A stretch of DNA of 6,841 nucleotides. Origin: Coleofasciculus sp. S288. Lineage in GTDB: Bacteria > Cyanobacteriota > Cyanobacteriia > Cyanobacteriales > Coleofasciculaceae. Below the pieces are notes generated by a model, which was not told where the DNA came from, did no database searches, and saw only the letters and a list, made by a program, of their open reading frames with translations. The position numbers were made by a program, and so were the translations under genes. The stretch is taken from assembly GCA_020216575.1 (NCBI GenBank), contig JAIUYC010000205.1, positions 1 to 6,841 of the forward strand. Direction: 5' to 3'. This document shows positions 1 to 5,411 of this stretch, piece by piece (position 1 is the stretch's first letter; each line of letters opens with the position of its first letter).

Positions 1-668
1 TGCATAGCGAATTCCGGCTTGAATAGCTCCTACGAACCGTTCTGCGGGTAAAGCACTTTTCTGAGGTATTCTCTGCCAGTAATACAGCACCAGGATTACC
101 CCAACAAATGAAACGGCATTGAGTAGGAAGACAGCGCCAGTTCCAGCCGCAGCAATGATTATCCCCGCCACAGCCGGTCCAATCGATCGCGACAGGTTGA
201 TGACGATACCATTTAACGTGATGGCTGATGGCAGTTCCTCTTGAACCACCAATTCAGGGATGATTGCTTGCCAGACGGGCATATTTATCGCACTCCCCAC
301 ACTCAGAGCAAACGTCAGTGCTAAGAGTGTCCAAGGTGTTGTAATCCCTGCAACCGTCAGCACTCCCAACAGTGCGGCGGCGACAAGCATCCAAGCTTGA
401 GTAAACAACAGCATCCGGCGACGGTCAACGACATCCGCGATCGCACCGGCGGGTAACGCCAGCAAAAAAAATGGCAGACTCGATGCTGCCTGCATTAGTG
501 CCACTAAAAAAGGTGAGGGCGAAAGGGATGTCATCAGCCATGCGGCGCCCACGTCATGCATCCAGGTGCCAACGCTTGACACCGCAGAAGCAATCCAGAT
601 GGCACGAAACAAGGGCTGACGTAGGGGACTCCAGGTAGATGTCGGTGTTACTGTTGATGCGCTCATGA
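1..668 (-). CDS. MFS transporter (MFS_3/EntS-like exporter), N-terminal part, cut by window edge; possible frameshift at start
   Basis: About 220 codons of an inner-membrane drug/proton antiporter-type exporter are visible; the C-terminal helices lie beyond position 1. The reading frame gives WSPLRQPLFRAIWIAS, then several hydrophobic helices and the loop 2-3 motif PAGAIADVVDRRR, followed by INMPVWQAIIPELV and LSRSIGPAVAGI. These are typical of the MFS_3 family (EntS-like and many cyanobacterial 'MFS transporter' entries). The substrate cannot be inferred. The start is odd. The natural-looking ATG at 666-668 is out of frame and meets TAA after six codons (648-650). The transporter frame runs up to a TAA at 721-723 with no ATG or GTG, only TTG at 718-720 and TTG at 610-612. 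Removing one GC from GCGCGC at 659-664 would restore MSASTVTPTSTWSPL, which resembles a normal family N-terminus. The gene may therefore be frameshifted, misread in sequencing, or started at TTG. Family assignment is firm; the start is not. Confidence 0.85.
659..664. other. GCGCGC tract that puts the MFS start codon out of frame
   Basis: Three tandem GC dinucleotides sit directly after the first two codons of the apparent MFS start (ATG AGC on the minus strand). With two copies the ATG is in frame with the whole transporter; with three copies it is not. Dinucleotide slippage is the simplest explanation. A base-calling error or a real TTG start cannot be excluded from this sequence. Confidence 0.5.
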
Positions 669-760
669 AACCTTGGAAACGGAGCCGATAAAGAATTGCG
701 ATCGCAAACTCTCCTCAAATTTAGAATAACTGCTTCCTAGGGTTCAGATCTTAGAAACAA

Positions 761-834
761 GCAGGGGGAGAAGGGGAACCAGAATTTGGCTCCCCCTCGC
801 CCACTATTGGGAGAGGGGGCAGGGGGGTGAGGGC
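761..834. repeat. C/G-run hairpin repeat (dispersed cyanobacterial type)
   Basis: GGGGGAG at 764-770 pairs with CTCCCCC at 790-796. Alternatively CCCCCTC (792-798) plus CCC (800-802) pairs with GGG (809-811) plus GAGGGGG (813-819) around a six-base loop, with one internal mismatch. The two hairpins share the central strand and exclude each other. The sequence style, C-runs followed by GAGAGGGGGCAGGGGGGTGAGGG, matches a dispersed intergenic repeat I recall from many filamentous cyanobacterial genomes. It lies upstream of both flanking genes, so it is not an ordinary terminator for either. Confidence 0.6.
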
Positions 835-1075
835 AATAGACTGGGTTACTTTTACTAATATGCACTCAGACTTCTTGCATAAGTGGCAGAGCACTGAGAG
901 ATAAGTACTTGTGCAATGACATGATACTTGACTTTTGCAATAGGTCTAATGCAATATCCATTACCTATCTATTGGAATGCCTACGTTTCTCTATTACAAC
1001 CCCCAAGTTTCACAATTTATTTAGACTTACTATCTTACTCATTCATAACCATCATGATTACTCATTGAATTAGTT

Positions 1076-1104
1076 TTGCTAAGTCCCCAATTCTGTAGTA
1101 GAAA
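1076..1104 (+). promoter_or_regulatory. Possible sigma70-type promoter for the GHL10 gene
   Basis: TTGCTA at 1076-1081 and TAGAAA at 1099-1104 are separated by 17 bases. Transcription would begin near 1111, leaving a leader of about 43 bases before the TTG start at 1154 but only about 10 before the ATG at 1121. Both hexamers match the consensus at four of six positions, so this is only a weak prediction. Confidence 0.25.
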
Positions 1105-1139
1105 CAAATACTTGTAGACTATGAACTGTTCATGCCCTC

Positions 1140-1147
1140 AAGGAGGT
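1140..1147 (+). promoter_or_regulatory. Shine-Dalgarno AAGGAGGT favouring a TTG start at 1154
   Basis: A full-consensus AAGGAGGT lies seven bases (counting from its last G) before an in-frame TTG at 1154-1156. Neither the upstream ATG at 1121 nor the downstream ATG at 1190 has a comparable site. If 1121 were the start, this perfect ribosome-binding site would be buried in coding sequence. Confidence 0.65.
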
Positions 1148-1153
1148 AAGCGA

Positions 1154-2383
1154 TTGCGCAATTACATAACTCACTCATCATTTAAGCCTATGAAATTGCG
1201 TTTCATCTCTAGGGAGTTGTGGCGATCGCTTAAATATCTTTCCTTACTTTTTCTGGCGTTATTCATCACAATATTGCTGGCTGGTAATCCTAGTTCTGCA
1301 ATTGCACAGCAACCCTTTCAAGAAATTCGCGGGGTTTGGATGACCACCAATGATAATGATATCCTCAGCGATCGCCCTAAACTTCAAGAGGCTGTGAGTC
1401 AACTGGCGCAGCTCAACTTCAACACCGTTTATCCTGTGGTGTGGAATTCGGGATACGTGCTGTATGAGAGTGCCGTAGCCCAACGGACAGGTATCCAACC
1501 CTTTGTCAACAAAGGCTTACAAGGACAAGATACTCTCGCTGAACTCGTTGACCAAGCTCATCATCAAGGTTTGTTGACAATTCCCTGGTTTGAGTTCGGT
1601 TTCATGACTCCCCCTACCTCAGAACTGGCGTTGAATCATCCAAGTTGGATTACGCAACGGCCCAATGGCAGCAAAACGTGGATTGGTGCGGCGGGTGAGG
1701 TGGTGTGGCTTAATCCCTTCCATCCAGACGTGCAGCAGTTCATTACTGATTTGGTTCTGGAAGTTGTCACTCAATATAATGTTGATGGCATTCAGTTTGA
1801 TGATCACACCAGTTTGCCCTATGAATTTGGGTACGATCGCTACACGCTTGCCTTGTACAAGCGAGAAACGGGCAGGAATGCGCCTGCCAATCCCCGAAAT
1901 CCGGAATGGGTGCGCTGGCGGGCAAATAAAATCACGGCGTTCATGACTCAACTCAATGAAGCGGTGAAAAAGAAAAAACCGAATGCAATTTTCTCCGTTG
2001 CCCCGAATCCGTATGACGTTGCTTACAAAACTTACCTACAAGACTGGCTGGCTTGGGTGCGGCAGGGTATCGTGGACGAGTTAATTGTGCAAGTGTATCG
2101 CCCCGATTTGCCAAGTTTTCTCGGACAGATTACTCGTCCTGAAATTCAGGAAGCGCAACAAAAAATCCCCACTGGCGTCGGTGTGCTGACAGGGTTGAGA
2201 AATAAGCCAGTTCCGATGCAACTGATTCAGTCGAAGGTACACTCAGCTCGCGATCGCGGTTTGGGTGTCACGTTCTTCTATTATGAAAGCCTCTGGGATG
2301 ATGCACCAGAACCGATAGCAGAACGACAATCTAATTTTCAATCTCTGTTCAATGTCCCTGCCGAGCGCTTGGCGATGAGGTGA
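1154..2383 (+). CDS. Exported glycosyl-hydrolase-like protein, GHL10 (DUF187/PF02638-type)
   Basis: A 409-residue protein from the TTG at 1154, chosen for its AAGGAGGT site; ATG at 1121 (420 aa) and ATG at 1190 (397 aa) are alternatives. It begins with a basic stretch and a hydrophobic segment (about 28-44, YLSLLFLALFITILLAG), then a signal-peptidase-like SSAIA/QQ site near residue 51, so it is probably secreted to the periplasm or beyond. The mature part is a TIM-barrel-like GHL10 domain: EIRGVWMTTN at the start (about 57), PWFEFGF (about 144-150), WLNPFHPDV (about 185), the acidic VDGIQFDDH motif (about 210-218) and a late VTFFYYESLWD strand. The family is related to glycoside hydrolases; members are thought to act on cell-wall or extracellular polysaccharide, but the substrate is unknown. 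The length is typical for cyanobacterial members and the reading frame is intact. It stands alone, divergent from the MFS gene and convergent with the pseudouridine synthase. Confidence 0.9.
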   Translation: MRNYITHSSFKPMKLRFISRELWRSLKYLSLLFLALFITILLAGNPSSAIAQQPFQEIRGVWMTTNDNDILSDRPKLQEAVSQLAQLNFNTVYPVVWNSGYVLYESAVAQRTGIQPFVNKGLQGQDTLAELVDQAHHQGLLTIPWFEFGFMTPPTSELALNHPSWITQRPNGSKTWIGAAGEVVWLNPFHPDVQQFITDLVLEVVTQYNVDGIQFDDHTSLPYEFGYDRYTLALYKRETGRNAPANPRNPEWVRWRANKITAFMTQLNEAVKKKKPNAIFSVAPNPYDVAYKTYLQDWLAWVRQGIVDELIVQVYRPDLPSFLGQITRPEIQEAQQKIPTGVGVLTGLRNKPVPMQLIQSKVHSARDRGLGVTFFYYESLWDDAPEPIAERQSNFQSLFNVPAERLAMR

Positions 2384-2398
2384 GTTTGCAGACATAGC

Positions 2399-2500
2399 AG
2401 ATTCAGGACTTACGCACAGACACCACATTTGGTAGGGGCATGGCATGCCATGCCCCTACAATTGATGCTTAAGAGATAAGTTTGCGTAAGTCCTGAGATT
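2399..2500. mobile_element. MITE-like element, 92 bp, with 13-bp terminal inverted repeats and 5-bp target duplication
   Basis: CAGGACTTACGCA at 2404-2416 is the exact inverse of TGCGTAAGTCCTG at 2483-2495. Immediately outside, AGATT stands at 2399-2403 and again at 2496-2500, as expected for a 5-bp target-site duplication. The 92-bp interior has no coding capacity and contains a 28-bp perfect palindrome. Such short non-autonomous elements are moved by a transposase encoded elsewhere; I cannot name the parent IS family. It sits 15 bp after the GHL10 stop codon, between two convergent genes, where it does no coding damage. Confidence 0.7.
2432..2459. repeat. 28-bp perfect palindrome (GTAGGGGCATGGC... 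type) inside the MITE
   Basis: Every base from 2432 to 2459 pairs about the centre at 2445/2446, beginning GTAGGGGCATGG and ending CCATGCCCCTAC. As RNA it would fold into a very stable hairpin on either strand. No T-run follows on either side, so it is not a canonical terminator, though it could slow or stabilise transcripts of the two convergent genes. Confidence 0.8.
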
Positions 2501-2530
2501 GCAGGTTTATGAAGTAATGAAAATATACCT

Positions 2531-2558
2531 CTCCTGACTCCTGACTCCTGACTCCTGA
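2531..2558. repeat. Heptamer tandem repeat, four copies of CTCCTGA (STRR-type)
   Basis: Four exact head-to-tail copies of CTCCTGA occupy 28 bases, followed by GCCC. Short tandemly repeated repetitive (STRR) heptamers are a known feature of filamentous cyanobacterial genomes. The copy number could vary between strains. It lies 29 bp beyond the stop codon of the pseudouridine synthase, outside any gene. Confidence 0.8.
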
Positions 2559-2587
2559 GCCCTATTTTCTAGATAGTGCCATTCGAC

Positions 2588-3910
2588 TTAAAACGGTGTC
2601 TTTGTTTGTAGATAGAGGGTTTGTCCGGATTGGGGATGCTGGAAGCGAATCTCCCGCGCATGCAGATGTAACCGACTGGCAACAGCATGGCATCCATAAA
2701 GGCGATCGCCTAAAATAGGTATCCCAAGTCCTCTGGAATCCGCAGCGTGAACCCTGAGTTGATGGGTGCGTCCGGTTAGCGGCACAAACTCGACACGAGT
2801 CCAGTCTCCTTCTCTTGCTATCACCTGGAAGCGCGTCAAACTAGGTTTACCACGCTGCCAATCAACTTTCTGATAGGGACGATTCTCAGGCTCTCCCCAC
2901 AACGGGAGTTCGATCGCACCTTGCTCGCTTGACACAGAACCAGAAAGTACAGCTTCATAAACCTTGTGAACCTGTCGTTGCTGAAACTGTTGACTGAGTT
3001 GACGATGGCTTTGTTGATTCCTTGCCAGCAAGAGGATACCCGACGTTTCTTGATCCAGCCGATGCACAGCCGCCAGCGCCATGCCATCCGGCAACAGATG
3101 ACGCAATCGGCTGAGAACACTATCTTGGCGATCGCGATAACGACCAGGCACCGATAATAATCCTGGGGGTTTGTTCACTGCAATCAGCCATTCGTCCTCA
3201 TAAAGAATCGAAAAAGATCCCCCTAAATCCCCCTTAAAAAGGGGGACTTTGACGGAATCCTCCCCCGTTTTTAAGGCTTGGACGGAATTCTCCCCCCTTA
3301 AAAAGGGGGGCTGGGGGGGATCGAAGAGGGTTGAGGGATTAGGTTTCAATCCCGAAAGCAGAAATCCCATCAAAGGTTGACAGCGTTCTGCACAGGCTCC
3401 ATAAAATTCTCCCTGAACTTTGTCCCCATCTGCTGAAGACGAACCCCACCAAAACTCTGCCATTGCCAGTGGTTTTAGACCCTGTGTTGCCGCATAGTGG
3501 AGGAGTTTGGGCGCACAACAGTCTCCTGTGCCAGTGGGAATCGAGTCTCCTGGCATCAATTGCTGCAACGATAGGGATTGCCCTGCAAAATTAGTCAAGC
3601 TGTAGGCAGCGTGCATCTGAGCTTGCAATTGCCGGGACAGAGCTTTACGCTGTTGTTTCAGTTCGCGTATCCGAGCATCCACTGCTTCAATTTGCTGCTT
3701 GAGGGGTTGCAACACGGCATTCTGCTGGCGTTTTCGGTGTCGTCGCTCAATTCCCTGCCGACGGCTTTCTTCGTCGAGTTGTTCAAGGGCAATTGTCAGT
3801 GCTTCTCCAGTGAGTGTTTCGCAGAGTAACTGACGTTTGAGGTGTCGTTGCTGTTTGCCATCTCGTTGGCGATCGCTCTCAGTTAAGATGTTAGGGAGCG
3901 GTAGCCACAA
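2588..3910 (-). CDS. RluA-family RNA pseudouridine synthase, N-terminally truncated, with in-frame repeat insertion
   Basis: A 440-residue open frame. The C-terminal catalytic domain (about 234-440) is complete: SILYEDEWLIAVNKPPGLLSVP, VHRLDQETSGILLLAR with the catalytic Asp at 286 in HRLD, KVYEAVLSG, GRTHQLRVHA and ILGDRLYG. It should convert uridine to pseudouridine in rRNA or tRNA in the cytoplasm. The N-terminal part (about 10-190) is a basic helical/coiled stretch, then GTGDCCAPKLLHYAA and GACAERCQPLMGFLL, as in long cyanobacterial members. Those members, from memory about 550 residues, carry roughly 100-150 more residues in front, absent here. The only upstream start is TTG at 3908-3910, with TAA two codons further upstream and no Shine-Dalgarno sequence. 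Residues 197-233 (DPPQPPFLRG ... KGDLGGSF) are encoded by an inserted palindromic repeat, in frame. Whether the product is made and active is uncertain; a pseudogene in progress is possible. Confidence 0.85.
   Translation of the reverse strand: MWLPLPNILTESDRQRDGKQQRHLKRQLLCETLTGEALTIALEQLDEESRRQGIERRHRKRQQNAVLQPLKQQIEAVDARIRELKQQRKALSRQLQAQMHAAYSLTNFAGQSLSLQQLMPGDSIPTGTGDCCAPKLLHYAATQGLKPLAMAEFWWGSSSADGDKVQGEFYGACAERCQPLMGFLLSGLKPNPSTLFDPPQPPFLRGENSVQALKTGEDSVKVPLFKGDLGGSFSILYEDEWLIAVNKPPGLLSVPGRYRDRQDSVLSRLRHLLPDGMALAAVHRLDQETSGILLLARNQQSHRQLSQQFQQRQVHKVYEAVLSGSVSSEQGAIELPLWGEPENRPYQKVDWQRGKPSLTRFQVIAREGDWTRVEFVPLTGRTHQLRVHAADSRGLGIPILGDRLYGCHAVASRLHLHAREIRFQHPQSGQTLYLQTKTPF
3216..3322. repeat. 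107-bp GATCCCCC...GGGGGATC repeat inserted in frame in the pseudouridine synthase gene
   Basis: The segment is bounded by GATCCCCC (3216-3223) and its inverse ending at 3322. It contains two hairpins with the same AAA loop: 3228-3246 (TCCCCCTT/AAGGGGGA) and 3292-3310 (CCCCCCTT/AAGGGGGG). A near-identical 16-base stretch starting GACGGAAT is repeated directly at 3251 and 3281. On the minus strand it reads as DPPQPPFLRG through KGDLGGSF, a peptide pattern I recall from many cyanobacterial predicted proteins that contain this repeat. It interrupts the junction before the catalytic domain without a stop or frameshift. Confidence 0.8.
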
Positions 3911-3918
3911 GGGTTGTT

Positions 3919-4560
3919 ATGAGCCAACTACAAGCTAAACTACCAACCGATACTTGGGTGAATGCCACTTGGGACGAATACCTGATGGCAATTAGCGATC
4001 CAGCCTATGAAAAAGCCAAAGGCTACTACCATAACGGACGCATGAGGTTGGAAATGTCTCCACTGGGCAACCCCCATTCCCGCGATCGTTTCATTGTTAT
4101 CGCTGCGATCGCTCTGTTTGCAAGTATTCGGGGCATTGATTTAGACGGACACGATAACTGTACCTACCGTAAGACAGGCTGTGATGAAGCGCAACCGGAT
4201 GTCTCGTTTTATGTGGGTGACAAGGCGGAAATAGTACCTTGGGAAGCAACGATCATTGAACTTGATACCTACCCACCTCCTGATTTGGTAATTGAAGTTG
4301 CCTATTCTTCTTTGGCAGATGACAAAGGAGAGAAACGTCTCCTCTACGAATCGCTTGGAGTCCGGGAGTATTGGATTATCGATGTTCAAAACGTTCAGGT
4401 AATCGCATTTGAGATTCAGAATCGAGGCAGTCGCAGAATTGATCAGTCTCAGGTTCTTCCCGGTTTGGATATTGCGTTGTTAGAAGAAGCATTCCGGCGT
4501 AGTCGGCAGATGAATCATGGCAAAGTGAGTGCTTGGTTATTGTCGCAGTTTCAAGCTTGA
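3919..4560 (+). CDS. Uma2 family (DUF820) PD-(D/E)XK endonuclease-like protein
   Basis: A 213-residue protein of the Uma2/DUF820 family, very numerous in cyanobacterial genomes. The PD-(D/E)XK-like core is visible: an early helix and glycine region (YYHNGRMRLEMSP, about 37-48), AQPDVSFYVG (91-100) with the first Asp, PPDLVIEVAYSS (120-131) with Asp122 and Glu126, then a Lys-containing helix (ADDKGEKRLLYESLGVREYW, 133-152) ending in IID. The catalytic pattern therefore looks intact and the length is normal. The biological role is unproven; the nuclease fold suggests DNA cleavage, possibly linked to mobile DNA or toxin-antitoxin-like modules. The ATG is preceded by AAGGG five bases upstream. 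It diverges from the truncated pseudouridine synthase with only eight bases between the start codons, so one of the two promoters must lie inside the other gene. Its arrival may have removed the synthase 5' end. Confidence 0.88.
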   Translation: MSQLQAKLPTDTWVNATWDEYLMAISDPAYEKAKGYYHNGRMRLEMSPLGNPHSRDRFIVIAAIALFASIRGIDLDGHDNCTYRKTGCDEAQPDVSFYVGDKAEIVPWEATIIELDTYPPPDLVIEVAYSSLADDKGEKRLLYESLGVREYWIIDVQNVQVIAFEIQNRGSRRIDQSQVLPGLDIALLEEAFRRSRQMNHGKVSAWLLSQFQA

Positions 4561-4685
4561 GCGGTCGATACTCAATCGGATGTAAGAAACAATCCAAAAA
4601 TTTCAGGCACAAAAAATAATGTATTTGGGATACAAACAGGAATTGAGATCATGTTTTTAATCAAAACGCAGAAGAAGGAAAAATA

Positions 4686-4760
4686 ATGCTGGAAACCACT
4701 ATTTTAGAAAATCTTTAAAAACTCCCTGAATCTCTTAAACAAGAATTTTTGCACTTCCAA
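4686..4760 (+). pseudogene. DUF2281-like antitoxin remnant with in-frame stop
   Basis: A good AAGGAA site (4675-4680) and ATG at 4686 lead into MLETTILENL, then TAA at 4716-4718, then KLPESLKQEFLHFQ in the same frame. The joined pattern resembles the N-terminus of DUF2281 proteins (small VapB-like antitoxins often beside VapC, RelE or Uma2 genes), where a residue such as Gln (CAA) would stand at the stop position. After about residue 24 the frame no longer resembles the family. No partner toxin follows. The family call rests on a short stretch and is moderate. Confidence 0.45.
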
Positions 4761-4801
4761 TTTAGAGATTATGGTCATGAAGAAGGCGAAAATATTCTAG
4801 C

Positions 4802-5029
4802 TTGCAAGACATTCCCGCGATCGCATGGGACTATAAACTCGGCAACCGTTCCGCCTTAGAATGGATACTCGACCAATACAAAGAAAAGAAACCCAAAGAC
4901 CCCACGATCGCAAAGCTGTTTAACACCTATCGCTTTGCCGGCTACAAAGAACACGTTATCAATTTACTGCAACGAGTCTGCACCGTCAGCGTGAGGACAA
5001 TGGAAATTATCGGACAAATGCCAATCTAG
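4802..5029 (+). pseudogene. C-terminal fragment of a Type ISP restriction-modification enzyme
   Basis: The 75 codons contain IPAIAWDYKLGNRSALEWIL, DQYKEKKPKDPTIAKLFNTY and INLLQRVCTVSVRTMEII. This is the pattern that closes the C-terminal target-recognition region of Type ISP enzymes (single-chain helicase-methylase-nuclease proteins well over 1000 residues long; LlaGI is the known example). The helicase, methylase and nuclease parts are absent; the frame opens only 21 bp upstream, after a TGA at 4778-4780. The fragment ends at the natural family C-terminus (IIGQMPI, TAG). The TTG at 4802 has no clear ribosome-binding site, so this is best read as a remnant left after deletion, not a functional small gene. 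It converges on the next ORF with a 7-bp gap. Confidence 0.7.
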
Positions 5030-5036
5030 AACGGGT

Positions 5037-5282
5037 CTACAACTTCCCTTTTGAGGTTACAGTCAAGGTCAAATCGCTCATACCCCAAACTTCAAAGAAA
5101 TGACGAAATAACGCTTCACTGGCTGATGTCAAATCCCCATCTGGGTCAATGATTCCACCCTGGAACAGCCGTCCCGCATCAGTTTGCAAATCCAATCGCA
5201 ATTTGTCATCATCGCACTTGTGAAGAATCAGGCGACCATGTGCTAAGACTTGCCCCGCACGACTAATAATTGCACACCGCAT
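5037..5282 (-). CDS. Unrecognised 81-residue protein
   Basis: I do not recognise this family. The frame runs from ATG at 5280-5282 to TAG at 5037-5039. The composition is plausible for a small soluble protein: MRCAIISRAGQVLAHGRLIL at the start, an acidic middle (KCDDDKLRLDLQTDAG), then IIDPDGDLTSASEALFRHFF and a beta-like tail. There is no membrane segment or signal peptide. A purine-rich AAGGGGGAA lies upstream but with rather long spacing (about 10 bases to the ATG). A short ORF ends three bases before its start, which would allow translational coupling. It faces the Type ISP remnant tail to tail. It could be a real hypothetical protein or a fortuitous ORF. Confidence 0.5.
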   Translation of the reverse strand: MRCAIISRAGQVLAHGRLILHKCDDDKLRLDLQTDAGRLFQGGIIDPDGDLTSASEALFRHFFEVWGMSDLTLTVTSKGKL

Positions 5283-5285
5283 GAC

Positions 5286-5369
5286 TTAAGTTCCCCCTTC
5301 AAACGACATCCTTAACCATGATGCCAGGATATTCGCGGCAATTCGCTGTGCGATCGCAATGCCATCCAT
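5286..5369 (-). CDS. Possible 27-codon leader ORF ahead of the unrecognised 81-residue protein
   Basis: ATG at 5367-5369 opens MDGIAIAQRIAANILASWLR and ends in EGGT followed by TAA at 5286-5288, three bases before the ATG of the next ORF. Its last codons supply the AAGGGGG that could serve as ribosome-binding site for that ORF. The frame extends 11 further codons upstream without another ATG. Part of the peptide is simply what a HIP1 octamer encodes, and no family is recognised, so coding status is doubtful. Confidence 0.2.
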   Translation of the reverse strand: MDGIAIAQRIAANILASWLRMSFEGGT

Positions 5370-5411
5370 TTCGTGCAACCATACAAAATAGATTGCGAGT
5401 GGTTAAGCCGC

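Larger units (their letters stand above)
669..1153. other. Divergent intergenic region between MFS gene and GHL10 gene
   Basis: About 485 bp separate the two divergent genes. It holds a HIP1 octamer at 700-707, a C/G-run hairpin repeat at 761-834, and then an AT-rich stretch (about 841-1110) without a convincing ORF or RNA gene. A weak promoter-like pair and a strong Shine-Dalgarno sequence lie at its right end. I see no tRNA, riboswitch or terminator in it. Confidence 0.6.

Noticed and set aside
1619..1951. Open frames on both strands inside the GHL10 gene (also 1259-1498 minus and 1665-1946 plus)
   Set aside because: They lie wholly within a well-supported gene, have no recognisable motifs and look like frame shadows.
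2404..2495. MITE hairpins as a bidirectional terminator for the GHL10 and pseudouridine synthase genes
   Set aside because: The stems are strong but no T-run follows on either strand; factor-dependent effects cannot be judged from sequence.
2531..2558. Tandem CTCCTGA copies as a possible CRISPR array
   Set aside because: The copies are contiguous heptamers without spacers, and no cas genes are present.
4651..4686. 11-codon ORF starting ATGTTTTTAATC before the antitoxin remnant
   Set aside because: It is too short and low in complexity to support, and it ends within the ribosome-binding site region of the next start.
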